From Hygrocybe punicea (Eukaryota; Basidiomycota; Agaricomycetes; Agaricales; Hygrophoraceae): a stretch of DNA of 64,000 nt. The notes under the pieces were generated by a model. That model was not told where the DNA came from and searched no databases. It was given only the letters and a program-made list of their open reading frames with translations. The DNA is taken from the NCBI GenBank assembly GCA_963556145.1, contig OY744465.1, positions 2,046,001 to 2,110,000 of the forward strand. Reading direction: 5' to 3'. Made by a program: the position numbers and the translations under genes. Positions 10,689 through 21,480 of the stretch are shown one piece after another. The stretch's first letter is position 1. Every line of letters starts with the position of its first letter.

Positions 10689-13493
10689 TTGCAGAGTGGA
10701 ACGGGGGCTGTGGTGGACGGCGGGACGTGACGGTACACCACAGGTAAGGTGTACCGTCATGACCCATGGATGTTCGGGTGAGGTGCGGGTCAAAACCGCC
10801 CCAGGTAAGGTGTTCATGGGTACGGGTGCGGTGTCAGCCGAGCCGACCCGTTCAAGACCCGTGGTCATCCCTACAGATGATTCAAGACATGCTTCAATGG
10901 TGCTCAGCTCTTGGAGCAAGATCCCTGGCTTGATTCTAGATGATGAGATTATTGAACTCTTTCAGGATAAGGCTTGACGACCAAAAGGCAGGAATGGGCA
11001 GGTTCAAGCTGTTGAGGGTTATATTTGGATGATGGTTGCAAGTATGATGTATGTAGCATGCATATCAACCATCTGTTATACCTGTGAAGTAGAGTGACCT
11101 ACAAGTGATTTGTGATTCACAGGTAATATACTTGTGGGTCTGGGTTGACCTGTAAGGATTACCTGTGCAGATCTAGGTAAGGAGTTTGGATTTTGAAATA
11201 CTTGTGGGTTCAGATCCAGATCACCTGTGGGTAGAATTGTGATGGTCCCTATGGGGCACAGGGCAGGGGCACAGGGGCAGGGAAACAGGGGGAGATGGTA
11301 CAAATGTCCAGGGAGTAACTACGAGGCACGCTAACTACGAGGCAGTGCATTTTGCACATATGATTTGCTGGCTAAGCTGTAAGGAAAGGAGTAGCATTAG
11401 TGTCTATGCAGACAAAGTGCTATTAAAGGAACCTACCGTCAGTATCGGATGCCGATTGCTCTAGTAGAAAGCCATCTTCATCGCTGGCATCAGCAGACCA
11501 GGATTCACCTGACGATTCACTCCTAGTGTCAAATGCAAACTGCTTGGCAGCAGCTGTGATCTCGAACCACTGTTTCGAAGTTAATCTTTTAACTGAAGGG
11601 ATCAGGAAAGAAGCATGGTTCTGAGTCTTGACCCTGCCATTTGCATTAAGAACCTCTCAGTCATTGTAATTCTCCTGAGAGAAATGGCCAAGCTTGTTAG
11701 ATGGCACCACCACATCACCTGTGAGCCAGCAAGTGAGGGCACGAGCAACCTGATAAACAATAGGGTTATAACAGTGCAACGGCAACAGGTAAATTATTAT
11801 CTCACCGCTTGGATAGATAAAATGAGTGCATCCAACATCCGAGCATTCTGATACTTGCGGTTGTTTGCATACTTGATGTCCTTGAGATGTGAGGAGAGCA
11901 TATACGTGATAAGGTCTGATTGGAAAAGCTAGAAAATGTGTCAGCAAATCTTATCAATTAATCACAAAACATACCAATTTTTTCCCATCTTCTTGGTATT
12001 TCCAGTAAAGGGCGGTTGGCCATGTTAGTTCCCAAAAGCTCTGTTGCCATCTTGGCGTGTTCTTCCTTGGTGGTTGTTGGGTCACAAGTGAGCAGAGTCT
12101 TGACAGCAACCATGGCATGCTGTGCAAATGAGTGGTGCCAGGACTCAAGACGATAGCCGATCTTGCAATGATCATCAAATAAGCTATGTCAAATATGAGC
12201 ATGTGCAAGTAATGCACCAATAAGCAGACAGGGTCATCCTTTTCCCAACCACACTCAATGCCAATATTGGTAGCAGCCCATAAGTCCCTGATGACGTCCA
12301 GGTCAGGTTCAACCCAAGCCGGAATTGTTCCTACATAAGCCTTGATGTTCGGCATGAGAATTGCACTGAACTTCATTCTTGTTTTATCAGGGAGATCATC
12401 TAAGGTGGCCTTGCTCTTCCTGCCATTATTGTCCTTCAGCTTCGGTGTGGTTACTTTAGCAGCAGCAGAGGGAGTAGAGGGACCAGTGTTGTGAACTTGG
12501 GCCAAAGGCTACATCAGATGACTCAGGCTTGGATCGAAGGCAATAGATTGAAATAGAGTACTTACATGAGGCTTGATTGTGGTGGATCCTGGCTCCAATT
12601 TGATGATAGGACCCGTGAAAATGTTGTTGTTGTCATCGTCGAGAAACCCACCAGCTTTAAACATAGCATCTGAGTCGTTGGTGCTAGAAAAGGTCAACTG
12701 GGAGTTTCCTGTTGGTGGTCCTTCCACAACGTTGGCACACCAATCTCCAATGAGACCAACCAGGGGTTTCACAGGCTTTACGCATTCAGCAAGAGATCTA
12801 AAGAAAGTTACAAAAGTGAGACGTAATTGGGATGGCCACATGATTTAAATTTGGTAATATCAAGGACATACACCTTTTTAGGTGACATGTGAAGATCAGC
12901 CTTGCGCTTGATGCCTGTGTCCACATCTACCGGGACCTTGTGAGCTGCAACACGTAACCTTGCTTCCTTCCCTTTATAAGCGCAGCTGTTCTTGGATTGA
13001 CCTCTATCGGGGCTGGCCTCTTCTGTTTTCACCCCCAAGCTGGCCTTGGATTCCTGTTTCCCCAAGCTGGCCTTTGAGTTTCCTTCATCATTACTTATTC
13101 TGTCTTCTCTGTCGAAAGAATGCTTGTCAGGCCCCTTGAGACTCACCACGCTAGCATTCTCTTAGCCAGTGATAACAATGTGAGTGCTACTTCATGCCAG
13201 AGGAACAAAACCTAACCATCTATATCATTTGCAGAATTGTCCCTCTTTCAGGGTACACAAACCAAGTCCATTGACTTGGGATGATTGGCGTTTTTGACCT
13301 TCGCAGCATTGTCACGATGCTGCAAGTCTTCAATAGCTGCAATGGCCTTGAGGGCCTGTAGGTCAGTCGCTATCTTTGTTGCTTTTACAAGCTCATCTTT
13401 CTCCTTTCTAGCCGCTACTTCATCTGCGGATGCCCTTTTTGCTGGCATATCGGGCAGACCAACAACACAATCCTTATTGGCCATACGCGTAGC

Positions 13494-15082
13494 TAGGGAT
13501 GACCACGGGTTCTTGACGGGTCTCGCTTACTAAAACCTTACCCGCACCTGCTAAAACCGTACCCCTTAAGGGTTTACATATACACGACCCTTAATATACA
13601 CGGTTAATCAGAAAACCGCGGTAGCAATAGCAACTGCGGGTCATTGTGCCATATTAGTACACACAAGGAAGTCACAGGCACCTCCGATTCAAGATGGCTA
13701 TCATACACGATTTGGCCCGATGGTTCGGCGATGTCCAAGCGTCAGTGGCGATGTGAACACGGCCGCGGTAGTCCTGAAAAATATGTCAGAGAGGGAATAC
13801 TCGAGCTGAGGTGCTCACCGTGAGTAGTGCAATAATCCTGATGCGAGAACATCTATACGATGAGGTAATATCCCGCACGATGGTTGTGCGCCTGGGAAGG
13901 CTGATATGTGGTCATCCGGCAATGAGCAATTCCCGCAGTTCTCGATCATTTATGATACTGATCGGGCGACTGTTCTCCATCACCCACCTGACTACATGGG
14001 CACTGCACAGGTGTTAGTTAATGAACAAGAAGAAATCAGGGTGCCTACCAAACTTCCGCATTTGTATGGGCGCGATGTGAGTATCGTTGAGCGATCTGGC
14101 CTTGCCGAGCGAACGCAGAAAAGATCGAGCCGCTCACAGCAGAGACGGCCCCCAGACTACCTATGGCGACCTTCACGGCATCTTTGCCATGGCACTTGAT
14201 GGCATGTGCCTTGAGATTGGCGGTGGAGGCCCGATCTTTGGAGTCTTGATACCTCTTGACTCCACCACCGGCTGAAGTCTTGCACTGACAAGTGGCGCAT
14301 TGGAAGAAATGGCAGAGGTGGCCGTTGTGGAACTGGATGAGCACGGTGGGCTTGAAAAATGTATAGATCGGGGAACGCCAACCCCTCTGAAGTTTGTCTG
14401 CAATATAACTACAATTAGCGGTGCAAAATAATCCAGAAACCTTGAATATACCAAGTTGCTTCTGGGGATCGCCTACATCTGAGTCGGACTCGGTACCGGC
14501 CTCGGACTGCTCTGGATCCACATCAGTGTCACCGGCAATAGAACTCACCCTGGATGTGGCAACCGAGGGCGCAACCGAGGGCACAACCGAGGGTGCAGCA
14601 GAGGGTGCAGCAGACGAAGCGACGGAGTGAGTGGTCGATGTAGCGAGAGTGGCAGATCTCTTACTAGATGTCCCCTTGTTGTGTGAAGAGGTTACTGGGG
14701 CAGTCTTGTGCTTCGTCGATTTAGCTTTGGTGGGCATCAAAGGAATGGGAATAGACGTACAAACGCGAGAAGGACCACCTTTTATACCTCCAAGCGGCAG
14801 TCTGGAGCAGTGGATCCTAACGCATAGACAATAGAGGGGGGCCAGGCAGATCTGTCAAAGTTTCAGTCAGCCTACGTCACTGTGCATGAACAATAGCAAG
14901 ATACCTGCTGTTCACATACCTTCTGACTTGTAGACGTAACCGTGACAAAACCCGAGCAACCCGTGGCACCGTGATGACGGGTGACGGTTTGGGAGAGGGT
15001 TGGTAATCGCATAACCCTACCCGTACCCGAGGCACCCTTATTGGGAAACCCGCGGTTGACCCTGAACCTGTGGTCATCCCTA
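13494..15082. mobile_element. hAT element with partial transposase, TSD CGCGTAGC
   Basis: Same terminal repeat as the 9.9-kb element (TAGGGATGACCACGGG.../...GTGGTCATCCCTA), flanked by CGCGTAGC at 13486-13493 and 15083-15090. 1589 bp long. It interrupts the minus-strand gene starting at 15147. Both elements belong to one family, this one longer and keeping part of the transposase. Confidence 0.9.
14045..14740 (-). pseudogene. hAT transposase N-terminus with BED-type zinc finger
   Basis: The frame from 14740 has a Ser/Ala-rich low-complexity start with PSVAPS repeats. It then reads SPIYTFFKPTVLIQF and HLCHFFQCATCQC, followed by KAHAIKCHGKDAV: the spaced Cys-Cys-His-Cys pattern of the BED finger that lets hAT transposases bind their termini. 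No catalytic domain follows before the end of the element, so it is a remnant. An intron may lie near 14400-14445. Confidence 0.65.
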
Positions 15083-15147
15083 CGCGTAGCCATACAGCTG
15101 CTAGTGGGAAGGCCAGATTTGATAATGGGGGTCTTTTTTCCAGCCAT

Positions 15148-15250
15148 TTTTTTAGAGGTCGAAAAAAGGAGAAGGTAAGAGATACGAAATCATTTTTTTT
15201 AATTTTTAATTTTTACTAAGTCTTTTTGCTGATACAAGACCATACATTGG
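15148..15250. promoter_or_regulatory. Putative bidirectional promoter of the Plavaka-type locus
   Basis: About 100 bp of A/T-rich DNA lies between the start codons of two divergent transposon genes. It must hold both promoters or 5' leaders if the gene starts are right. The position is an inference. Confidence 0.35.
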
Positions 15251-16392
15251 TTGAAACATTTGTCATTCTCCCCTGCTCCCATGTGGAGGGTTAAAAAGTT
15301 ATTCCACCCTCTTATATTTCAGTGTCATCACCCAGGATGCTACAAATTTTTTAGAAGCAAGTCAGGTTGCACGCAGCACTTCAACACTCACCAAAAGGCA
15401 GTCATACCCAACCCTGTTCCACCTGCTTCTCCTCCCCTACCCATTTGCGACTTAGGCAAGCAAGAAACACCCCTGCCCTCGCAGTCACCGTCTGGCCATT
15501 CTGCCAATCCTTACGACTGGGCAGCTGAGGGCAAATATATTGTCAAACACAATATTCTTGATGGTACCCCTTGTAATATAGATGGTGACGACATCCCCGC
15601 AGATACTCCTCCTCCTCCTCCTCAAACATCTCAGTCTATGAATGATTACTATCCATATCTTAGCTGTGCTGAATTTGAAACCATCGATTTCCTGTACTGG
15701 GAGGTCGAAATGTCCGTGGATAAGATCACTCAACATATAGATCTTCTCTCTGCATTGTATCCAGGCCAAGAACCTCCATTTGCAGATGAAAAGGAACTCT
15801 ACACAACTATAGATTCGACAAAGCTTGGGGACGTGCCATGGAAAAGCTTTGAGGTCGAGTATACTGGCGAGATCAAAGATAATGCTCCACTGTGGAAAAC
15901 GGCCATTTATGAAGTTTGGCACTGTTATATCCTTCAAGTCTTGGAGATGCAGATCGACAATCCAGATTTTGCAACAGAAATCAATTATGCTCCGAAGGAT
16001 GTCTTCAAGAATGTGAAACGACAGTACACAGACCTATTGTCGGGTAATTGGGCTTGGGAGCAGGCTGTAAGTTTACGCCATCTTTAACTCGCTTGTCTGC
16101 ATTGCTAATAACATTACTTCAGGATATAATTGCTGAAGATCCTGACACCCATGGTGCCATGTTCATACCAGTTGTTCTGGGCAGCGATAAGACAACCGTA
16201 TCAGTTGCAATGGGTCAGAATGATTACTACCCTTTCTATGCGTCACTTGGAAATGTCCACAACAAAGTTAGGCGTGCACATCGCAATGCTGTCACGTTAG
16301 TTGGCTTCCTCGCCATCCCTAAAAGTAAGATATTAATTATTTCTTGAACCATGCATTCACTAACCATTAAAACAATGACAGCGGATCACGAG

Positions 16393-17688
16393 TAGTATTG
16401 CCGTAGTTCGGTTCCGAACCTAGCCGAACCCGGTTCAAACCCCGAACCGAACCCTAGGTTCAGTCTAAGTTCAGCCAAGTGCTGAACCAGACCGCGGGTT
16501 CAGTTCCGGGTTTCAAGGCCCGCCGGATTTCCTGAATGGCTCCAAACCGCATCCAAACTGCGAACGCAGCTATTTTTCTGGTATTTATTTCATTTGTTTT
16601 TCGTATTTCTTTACTTACTATTTCGTGTTCAATGGTATCATGTGACCGGCCGTGACCGTGTAGCTTTCACGCAACACAACATCAACACGCAACACAACAT
16701 CAACACGCAACACAACATCAACACTCAACGCGAAGGTCAGTTTCAAGCTTTTCTTAACTTTACTAATGTCATTTGCGACAGGGAACTCGACCGCGACCAC
16801 GTCGCGGCCACACCCATCTTGGCACAAGATGGATGCCAACGCCAACCCAATGCCAACGGACGCGCGACAGCTGCAACACCACCACCACCACCACCACCAC
16901 CACCAGCGGCAGCAACAGAAATGGAAACGGCTATGGCAACCAGGCAACGACGATGGCAATGGCCAGCAGCAGCAGCAACATCAGAAGCAGCAGCAGCAGC
17001 AGCAATAGAAGCAGCAGCACTGGCAGCAACGGCAGCAGCAACAGAAGCAGCAGCACCGGCAGCAACGGATGCGCGACAGCTGCAACACCACCACCACCAC
17101 CACCAGCGGCGGCAACAACAACGGCAACGACAACCACGACGGCCAGCAGCAGCAGCAGCAGTGGCAATGGCAACGGCAACAGCAGCGGCAGCAGCAACGG
17201 CCATGACAGCAGTGGCAGCAGTGGCAGCAGCAACGGCGACGGCAGCAGGAGCAGCACCGGCAGCGGCAGCAACGACGGCAGCAACGACGGCAGCAGTGAC
17301 GGCAGCAGCAGTATCAGCAGCAACGGCGGCAACGGCAGCAGCAGCAGCAGCAGCAGCAACAACGCCAACGGCCGCAGCAACAGCAGCAACGCGACGGCAG
17401 CAGCAGCAGCAGCAGCACCGGACGGCTCCCCCGCAGCCCAACTACCTCACGAAGTGTAGCGCCATATCAATTGATACGTGCCTGCCATTCACGAGGAGAA
17501 CAGAGCTCACGGGGTGAGCCAACCTCGGTCTGGGTTCAGACGCGGTCTGAACCCAGACCGAACGCGGTGAGACGGTTCAATGCTGTCCGGGTCCAGGTTT
17601 GGCCATGTGCCAAACCAGACCCGAAGTTCAGTTCGCGGTTCCGCCAAAAAGGCTCGGAACCGGACCGAACTGAACTTCGGCAACACTA
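16393..17688. mobile_element. hAT-like non-autonomous element A1, TSD ATCA(C/T)GAG
   Basis: Starts TAGTATTGCCGTAGTTCGG and ends CTTCGGCAACACTA. The flanks are ATCACGAG (16385-16392) and ATCATGAG (17689-17696), an 8-bp duplication with one CpG-type change. Subterminal GGTTCGGTTCCGAACC-like palindromes fill both ends. It contains a possible intron (16736-16781), a long CAG/CAA/CAC-rich block and dyad copy 4 (17445-17496). A second copy lies at 24041-25343. The long ORFs inside are products of triplet repeats. Confidence 0.9.
17445..17496. repeat. Dyad module, copy 4
   Basis: CCTCACGAAG..., TCAATTGA at 17467-17474, ...ACGAGG. 22+8+22 nt; centre 218 bp from the element's right end. Confidence 0.8.
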
Positions 17689-18400
17689 ATCATGAGTTTC
17701 AAGATGACAACAATTTCTGCCGCTTCCATAGACAACTATTTCATACATCACTTGCACACATTCATGAGAGTCTCCAGCCCCATATGACGAAGCTGCGAAC
17801 CACTCAATGTGGTGACGGTCATTATCGTCATGTTATCTATAGCATTGGGCCCTACATTGCTGATTATCCGGAGCACTTTACACTGAGGTGATGATTCCTA
17901 GCAGAATCCGATCGGAATGGTCGGATTCCTAGGAATCCGATTGGAATTTTTCCCACTCAAATTTTATAGTTCTTCCCTTTGAAGGGGATTCCGAGTCCTT
18001 TTTTTTCCGATCGGAATCCGATCAGATTCCTAGGACTCATAGGAATCCGAAGGAATTCCAAGTATTCCTAGCAATTTTAGTGCTAGGAATCTCAGATTCC
18101 ACTACAATTACTTATTATATGTCTCAATTAATATATATATATATGTATTTATGAGGTGGGATGCCCCAAAGTAGATACGTGAGTTTCGCCGGTTTATATA
18201 CGTGTGTTTAGCGCACGGACCATTTCTGGAAACGCGTCAACAAACACATCACATGATAATCAACAAACCCACCTCCATAAAATCCATGCAGAACGCCTCA
18301 CAGCCCAACAACCAACGGACACCACCACAATAACGCAAAACATACGCCACCGCCAAACCAACGCTGACGCAGGAATCGGGGTTGAGAACGAACAAAAGAT

Positions 18401-18859
18401 GCAGCGAGGAGTCACCTCGCTGCCAAAGTAAGTTTATCATTTTTTTTGTGACACTTCTTTACTAACTACAGTCCCAAATGCCCAACGCCTACACACGAGC
18501 CATGCCCATGCCCATGCCCATGCCCACATCCACACCCACGCTTATGCCCACGCAAAGCAAACGTGGTAACCAGGGACGATAACGCAGCGAGGAGTGGTGC
18601 GCCCACCCTCGCTGCTGAAGTACGTTTATTTTTCCTTACTAACTATGGTTGCACGCCCCAAACACCCAATGGCCACCAACGCGAAGCCGAGGAGCCACGC
18701 ACCCCACGCCATCCAAATGCCCCCGCCAACGCAACACCAATGGCAGGAACAGGTACGGCAGCGAGGGAAAAAGGCAGCGAGGAGTGGTCGCCCACTCCTC
18801 GCTGCCAAGGTAAGTTTTCAGTTTTCCTTGTCTTCTCTTCTACTTACTGACTACGCAAG
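18401..18859 (+). repeat. Three hairpin plus 5'-splice-site modules
   Basis: GCAGCGAGGAGT..CCTCGCTGCC at 18401-18424, a variant at 18584-18615, and GGCAGCGAGGAGTGG followed by its complement at 18773-18806 (15-bp perfect arms). Each is followed within 1-6 nt by a donor-like GTAAGTTT or GTACGTTT. Branch-like ACTAAC/ACTGAC and AG follow for the first and third (introns 18428-18471 and 18810-18859). Confidence 0.6.
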
Positions 18860-19045
18860 CACACCCACAGCAGCAGTAACGGCAGCATCAGCCGCAGCAG
18901 CGACAACGACAACAATGACAGTAGTCGAAGCAGCAGCAGCAGCAACGGCTACACCACCACCACCACCACACCAGCAACCCCACGACGCCAAGGCCAATGG
19001 CAACGGCACGGCAGCAACTGCAGCAGTGGCGGCAACAGTGGTAAG

Positions 19046-19258
19046 ATCCTCCTCCCTCTCCTTCCCTTCCCTTCCCTTTCCTCTCCCATCCCCATCCCCA
19101 TCCCCTCCCCCTCATTCCCCCTCATTACCCTCATTACCCCCATCCCCCCCTCCTTCCCCATTCCCCTCTCTCCTTTTCCATCTTTCCCCCCATTTCCCCC
19201 TCTTTCCCCCCTCCCTCCCCCTCCCCCTTTCTTTTCCCTCTCTCCCCTCCTTCCCCTT
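19046..19258. repeat. G-free polypyrimidine tract (213 nt)
   Basis: No G occurs on the plus strand for 213 nt, and A is rare. The tract is built of CCTTCCC/CCCATCCCC units. Such tracts can form triplex (H-DNA) structures. Confidence 0.8.
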
Positions 19259-19346
19259 GCTCCCTCTTCCCCCACCACTCTCCCTTCCACTCTTCCCTTC
19301 CATTTCCTTCCATTTTCACTCCTTTCCCCTTTTCACTCTGTATTAA

Positions 19347-20450
19347 TTAATCAAGTTATTAGCAACTTTTATGTTATTTGTTATCACATTTAATGAAGAC
19401 AGTTTTGAGTTCATATGATTGTAGTGAGACTTAAGCACCCTAGTGAATGGTCTGAAGATTTAGTTAGATTTAGATATTTGTGTCTGATCAGTACAAGCTG
19501 AAACAACTTTTGATGCATATCTTCCCTGTATTTGAAGCCACTTTTATTCAAACCTGTCTGTTTTCCTTCTGAATTAACCCAGTATTAACAATTTGTTACA
19601 TCCATGCATTTCTGACCATGTCCACTAATTGTTCTTGGATGCAGTGTGAGACTGTATTAGAATACAAACAAAGCAAAGCCCTTACATTTTTGCTTCAGAG
19701 CTCACAGGGCATTAGAATTTCAGGAAGCCAAACAAAGTGACTCAATGGTCATAGGAGTCAAATGGCTGGTGTCATTGTTCTACACTAGTTTAAATACCAA
19801 AAAAGTCACCTAGCAATGAAACAGAATAATCTATCACTACACATGTAGTGCTAATCAAATTGTGGGAAGAATGAGTGTCCAGGCAAAATAATCACTGGCA
19901 TGACATATACATGTTACTTCAGAATAGTCCATTGATTTTATGTACCAGACCTGTATATAAGTTTTTTCAATTGGGCAAAGGTATGTGGGAAATACCTGGG
20001 GGTTACCCATGCAGATCCCATTTTTAGAGGGCTAGAACCTCAAATACTGGAATTTTGCCTCCCTTTAGCCCATTAATATAATCTTTATTCTAACAAGGCA
20101 TATACTTATCACCAGTACAAAACCTCAACTGATGCAAAATCCTGGTATGTGAGGTTCTAGCCCTTTAAAAATGGAATGTTTTTCTCCCTACAATCTTGTA
20201 AATCTGAGCATCCCTCATAAAGTTATTCATTGTACAAGTATCAGTCACTAAAATGCAGAAATGCCTCTGTAGCTATCAATAATCTGAATATTTCCTAAAT
20301 GTAAATACAGGAATGGCTAGCCCTTGGCCCCTTGCAATTTGGATGAACTTTCACTCTACAATCATGCAAATCTATGCAGTATTACATGAGTTACAATATT
20401 TTCTTGGGTTCTCAAACTTTACAAATTTGTTTGCTAAATGTCATTAGTTT
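19347..20450. repeat. Foldback family, copy at 20.0-20.4 kb; rest without genes
   Basis: Around 20010-20040 the sequence CCATTTTTAGAGGGCTAGAACCTCA is mirrored at 20150-20175. At 20275-20420 motifs TAGCTATCAATAATC, TACAGGAATGGCTAGCCCTT and CTATGCAGTATTACATGAG match the foldback copies at 6.2 and 46.3 kb. Nothing coding is seen. Confidence 0.5.
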
Positions 20451-20717
20451 TGCAAATTGCAATAAAATAATAAAATGGAATCAATCATGGATGATGGGTT
20501 GGGAGATGAGATGGAAGTGGAGACGGAGTTGAAGGTGGAATTAAAGGTGATGGTGAGTGTATGTGAAGATCTTGTCTGTCTAATATTTTTGAAAGACCAT
20601 TCTAAATATATTGAAACAGTACTACAGAGAAGCACCACTATAAATGTTTTGAAGTGATACTATAGGTAATAATAGGTTGTTTTATTGTGCTTGCTATTGG
20701 GTATTATTGGGGAAAAG

Positions 20718-21480
20718 GTGTTTGAAAATGTATTGATGAACATATTGGTGAATGTCTTCAGACTCTGATAAGTGACTCCTGTTCCAAGTGCAAGTGTCAG
20801 TTCATATGTCCATTGCTAACATAGAAATCAACCCTATCAAAGATGGGGAAAGTATGGTTGAGATGGGCACAGACACTAATGATGCCAAAGATGACACTGA
20901 TGAGCCAGATTGCTGTTGCTGTTGCTGTTGTTGTTGTTGTCATTGCTGTTGTTGCTGTTGCTGTTGCTGTTGCTGTTGGATATTGCTGTTGGATATTGCT
21001 GTTGGATATTAGTGGAAGGAAGGTGTTTGAAAATGTGTTAGTGAACATATTGGTGAATGTACTCAGACTCTGGACTCCTGTCTCAGTGCAAGTGTTGGTC
21101 CATGTATTTGCTAACATAGGAAATGAAGATGAGGATAGAGATGAAGGTGCAAATGACTATGGCATTAATATGGACTCTTGAACAAATAGTTAGTAACTAT
21201 GAGTGAGCATTTGCTTAGTGCAGATGAAGGTGGAGATGGAGATGAAGGTGAAGGTGAGAGTAAGGATGGAAATAAATCATGAAGTTGAAAGTGAAGGCAA
21301 AGGTGAAGGTGCAAAGATGAAGGTGGACACAGGGATGAATGGTGAATGTGAAGGTAAAGGTGAAAGTATGGATGAAGATGAAGATGAAGGTGGAAACAGA
21401 GCTGAATGGTGAAAGTGATGGTGGAATTGAAGATGAAAAGTAAGATGAAGATGAATGTGACTAAGAAATTGATGTGAACT
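20718..21480. repeat. Direct repeat, GCT-type microsatellite and GATGAAGGTG field
   Basis: A roughly 110-bp block at 20718-20826 (GGTGTTTGAAAATG..GCTAACATAG) recurs at 21018-21120. Between them lies a (TGTTGC)n tract at about 20910-20990. From 21220 to 21440 GATGAAGGTGGAGATGGA-like repeats run on. No gene is assigned. Confidence 0.6.

Larger units (their letters stand above)
9897..10873. mobile_element. Non-autonomous hAT element in a hAT transposase gene, TSD CAGATGAT
   Basis: Terminal inverted repeat TAGGGATGACCACGGGT / ACCCGTGGTCATCCCTA, with an 8-bp duplication CAGATGAT at 9889-9896 and 10874-10881. At 977 bp it is too short for a transposase. It holds a possible intron 10176-10241 (GTAAGT..CTAAC..CAG), about seven copies of a roughly 45-bp CAA-rich unit centred on CACCTCGCGGAC (10280-10600), and dyad copy 3 at 10637-10688. 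The 13.5-kb element has the same termini and could be its source. Confidence 0.9.
9636..10977 (+). pseudogene. hAT transposase C-terminal dimerisation region, interrupted
   Basis: Near 9815-9896 the frame reads STDVECGFSCVGLNV and KLQHNLSDD, the hAT dimerisation (Dimer_Tnp_hAT) block with its conserved ASTDVER-type start. The frame stops at the insertion point and resumes at 10874 with DDSRHASMVLSSWSK, ending TGA at 10975-10977. The catalytic core is missing, so the protein is non-functional. Confidence 0.75.
9337..11251. mobile_element. Outer hAT element (deleted) with 8-bp TSD TGGGGCAC
   Basis: The element begins TAGGGACCATCA and ends TGATGGTCCCTA. It is flanked by TGGGGCAC at 9329-9336 and 11252-11259, an exact 8-bp duplication as made by hAT transposases. 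Subterminal ACCTGTGGGT/CACAGGTAA motifs recur at both ends. Inside it keeps only the C-terminal part of a transposase, cut by a second element at 9897-10873. Without that insert it is about 940 bp, an internal-deletion derivative. Confidence 0.85.
11432..15147 (-). pseudogene. Companion gene of a Plavaka-type locus (DUF6532-like), broken
   Basis: Starts at ATG 15147 (MAGKKTPIIKSG), is cut after about 22 codons by the hAT element 13494-15082, and resumes at 13485 with MANKDCVVGLPDMPAKR. Further exons follow at about 13140-12870, 12795-12570, 12520-11990 and below. The N-terminal half is charged and disordered. The later part (MKFSAILMPNIKAYVGTIP, IRDLWAATNIG, then ESWHHSFAQHAM) resembles the basidiomycete domain I know as DUF6532; function unknown. 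A TGA near 13249 sits where CGA (Arg) is expected, and the frame shifts near 12010. It is divergent from the Plavaka transposase with only 103 bp between starts, so the two probably formed one mobile unit. The domain name is from memory of the family pattern and needs a profile search. Confidence 0.5.

Noticed and set aside
16594..17517. Long open frames rich in Gln, Ala, His and Ser in element A1 and likewise at 24405-25205 in A2
   Set aside because: They come from CAG/CAA/CAC repeats, stay open in several frames on both strands and are not conserved between the two copies.
17860..17875. An 8-bp hAT duplication at the left end of the 4.1-kb element
   Set aside because: The 16-bp host sequence is fully present on both sides, and shorter choices leave host bases inside the element.
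18594..19346. 250-residue frame ending in Pro/Ser/Leu repeats
   Set aside because: Product of the G-free pyrimidine tract and repeat modules; no start or splice support.
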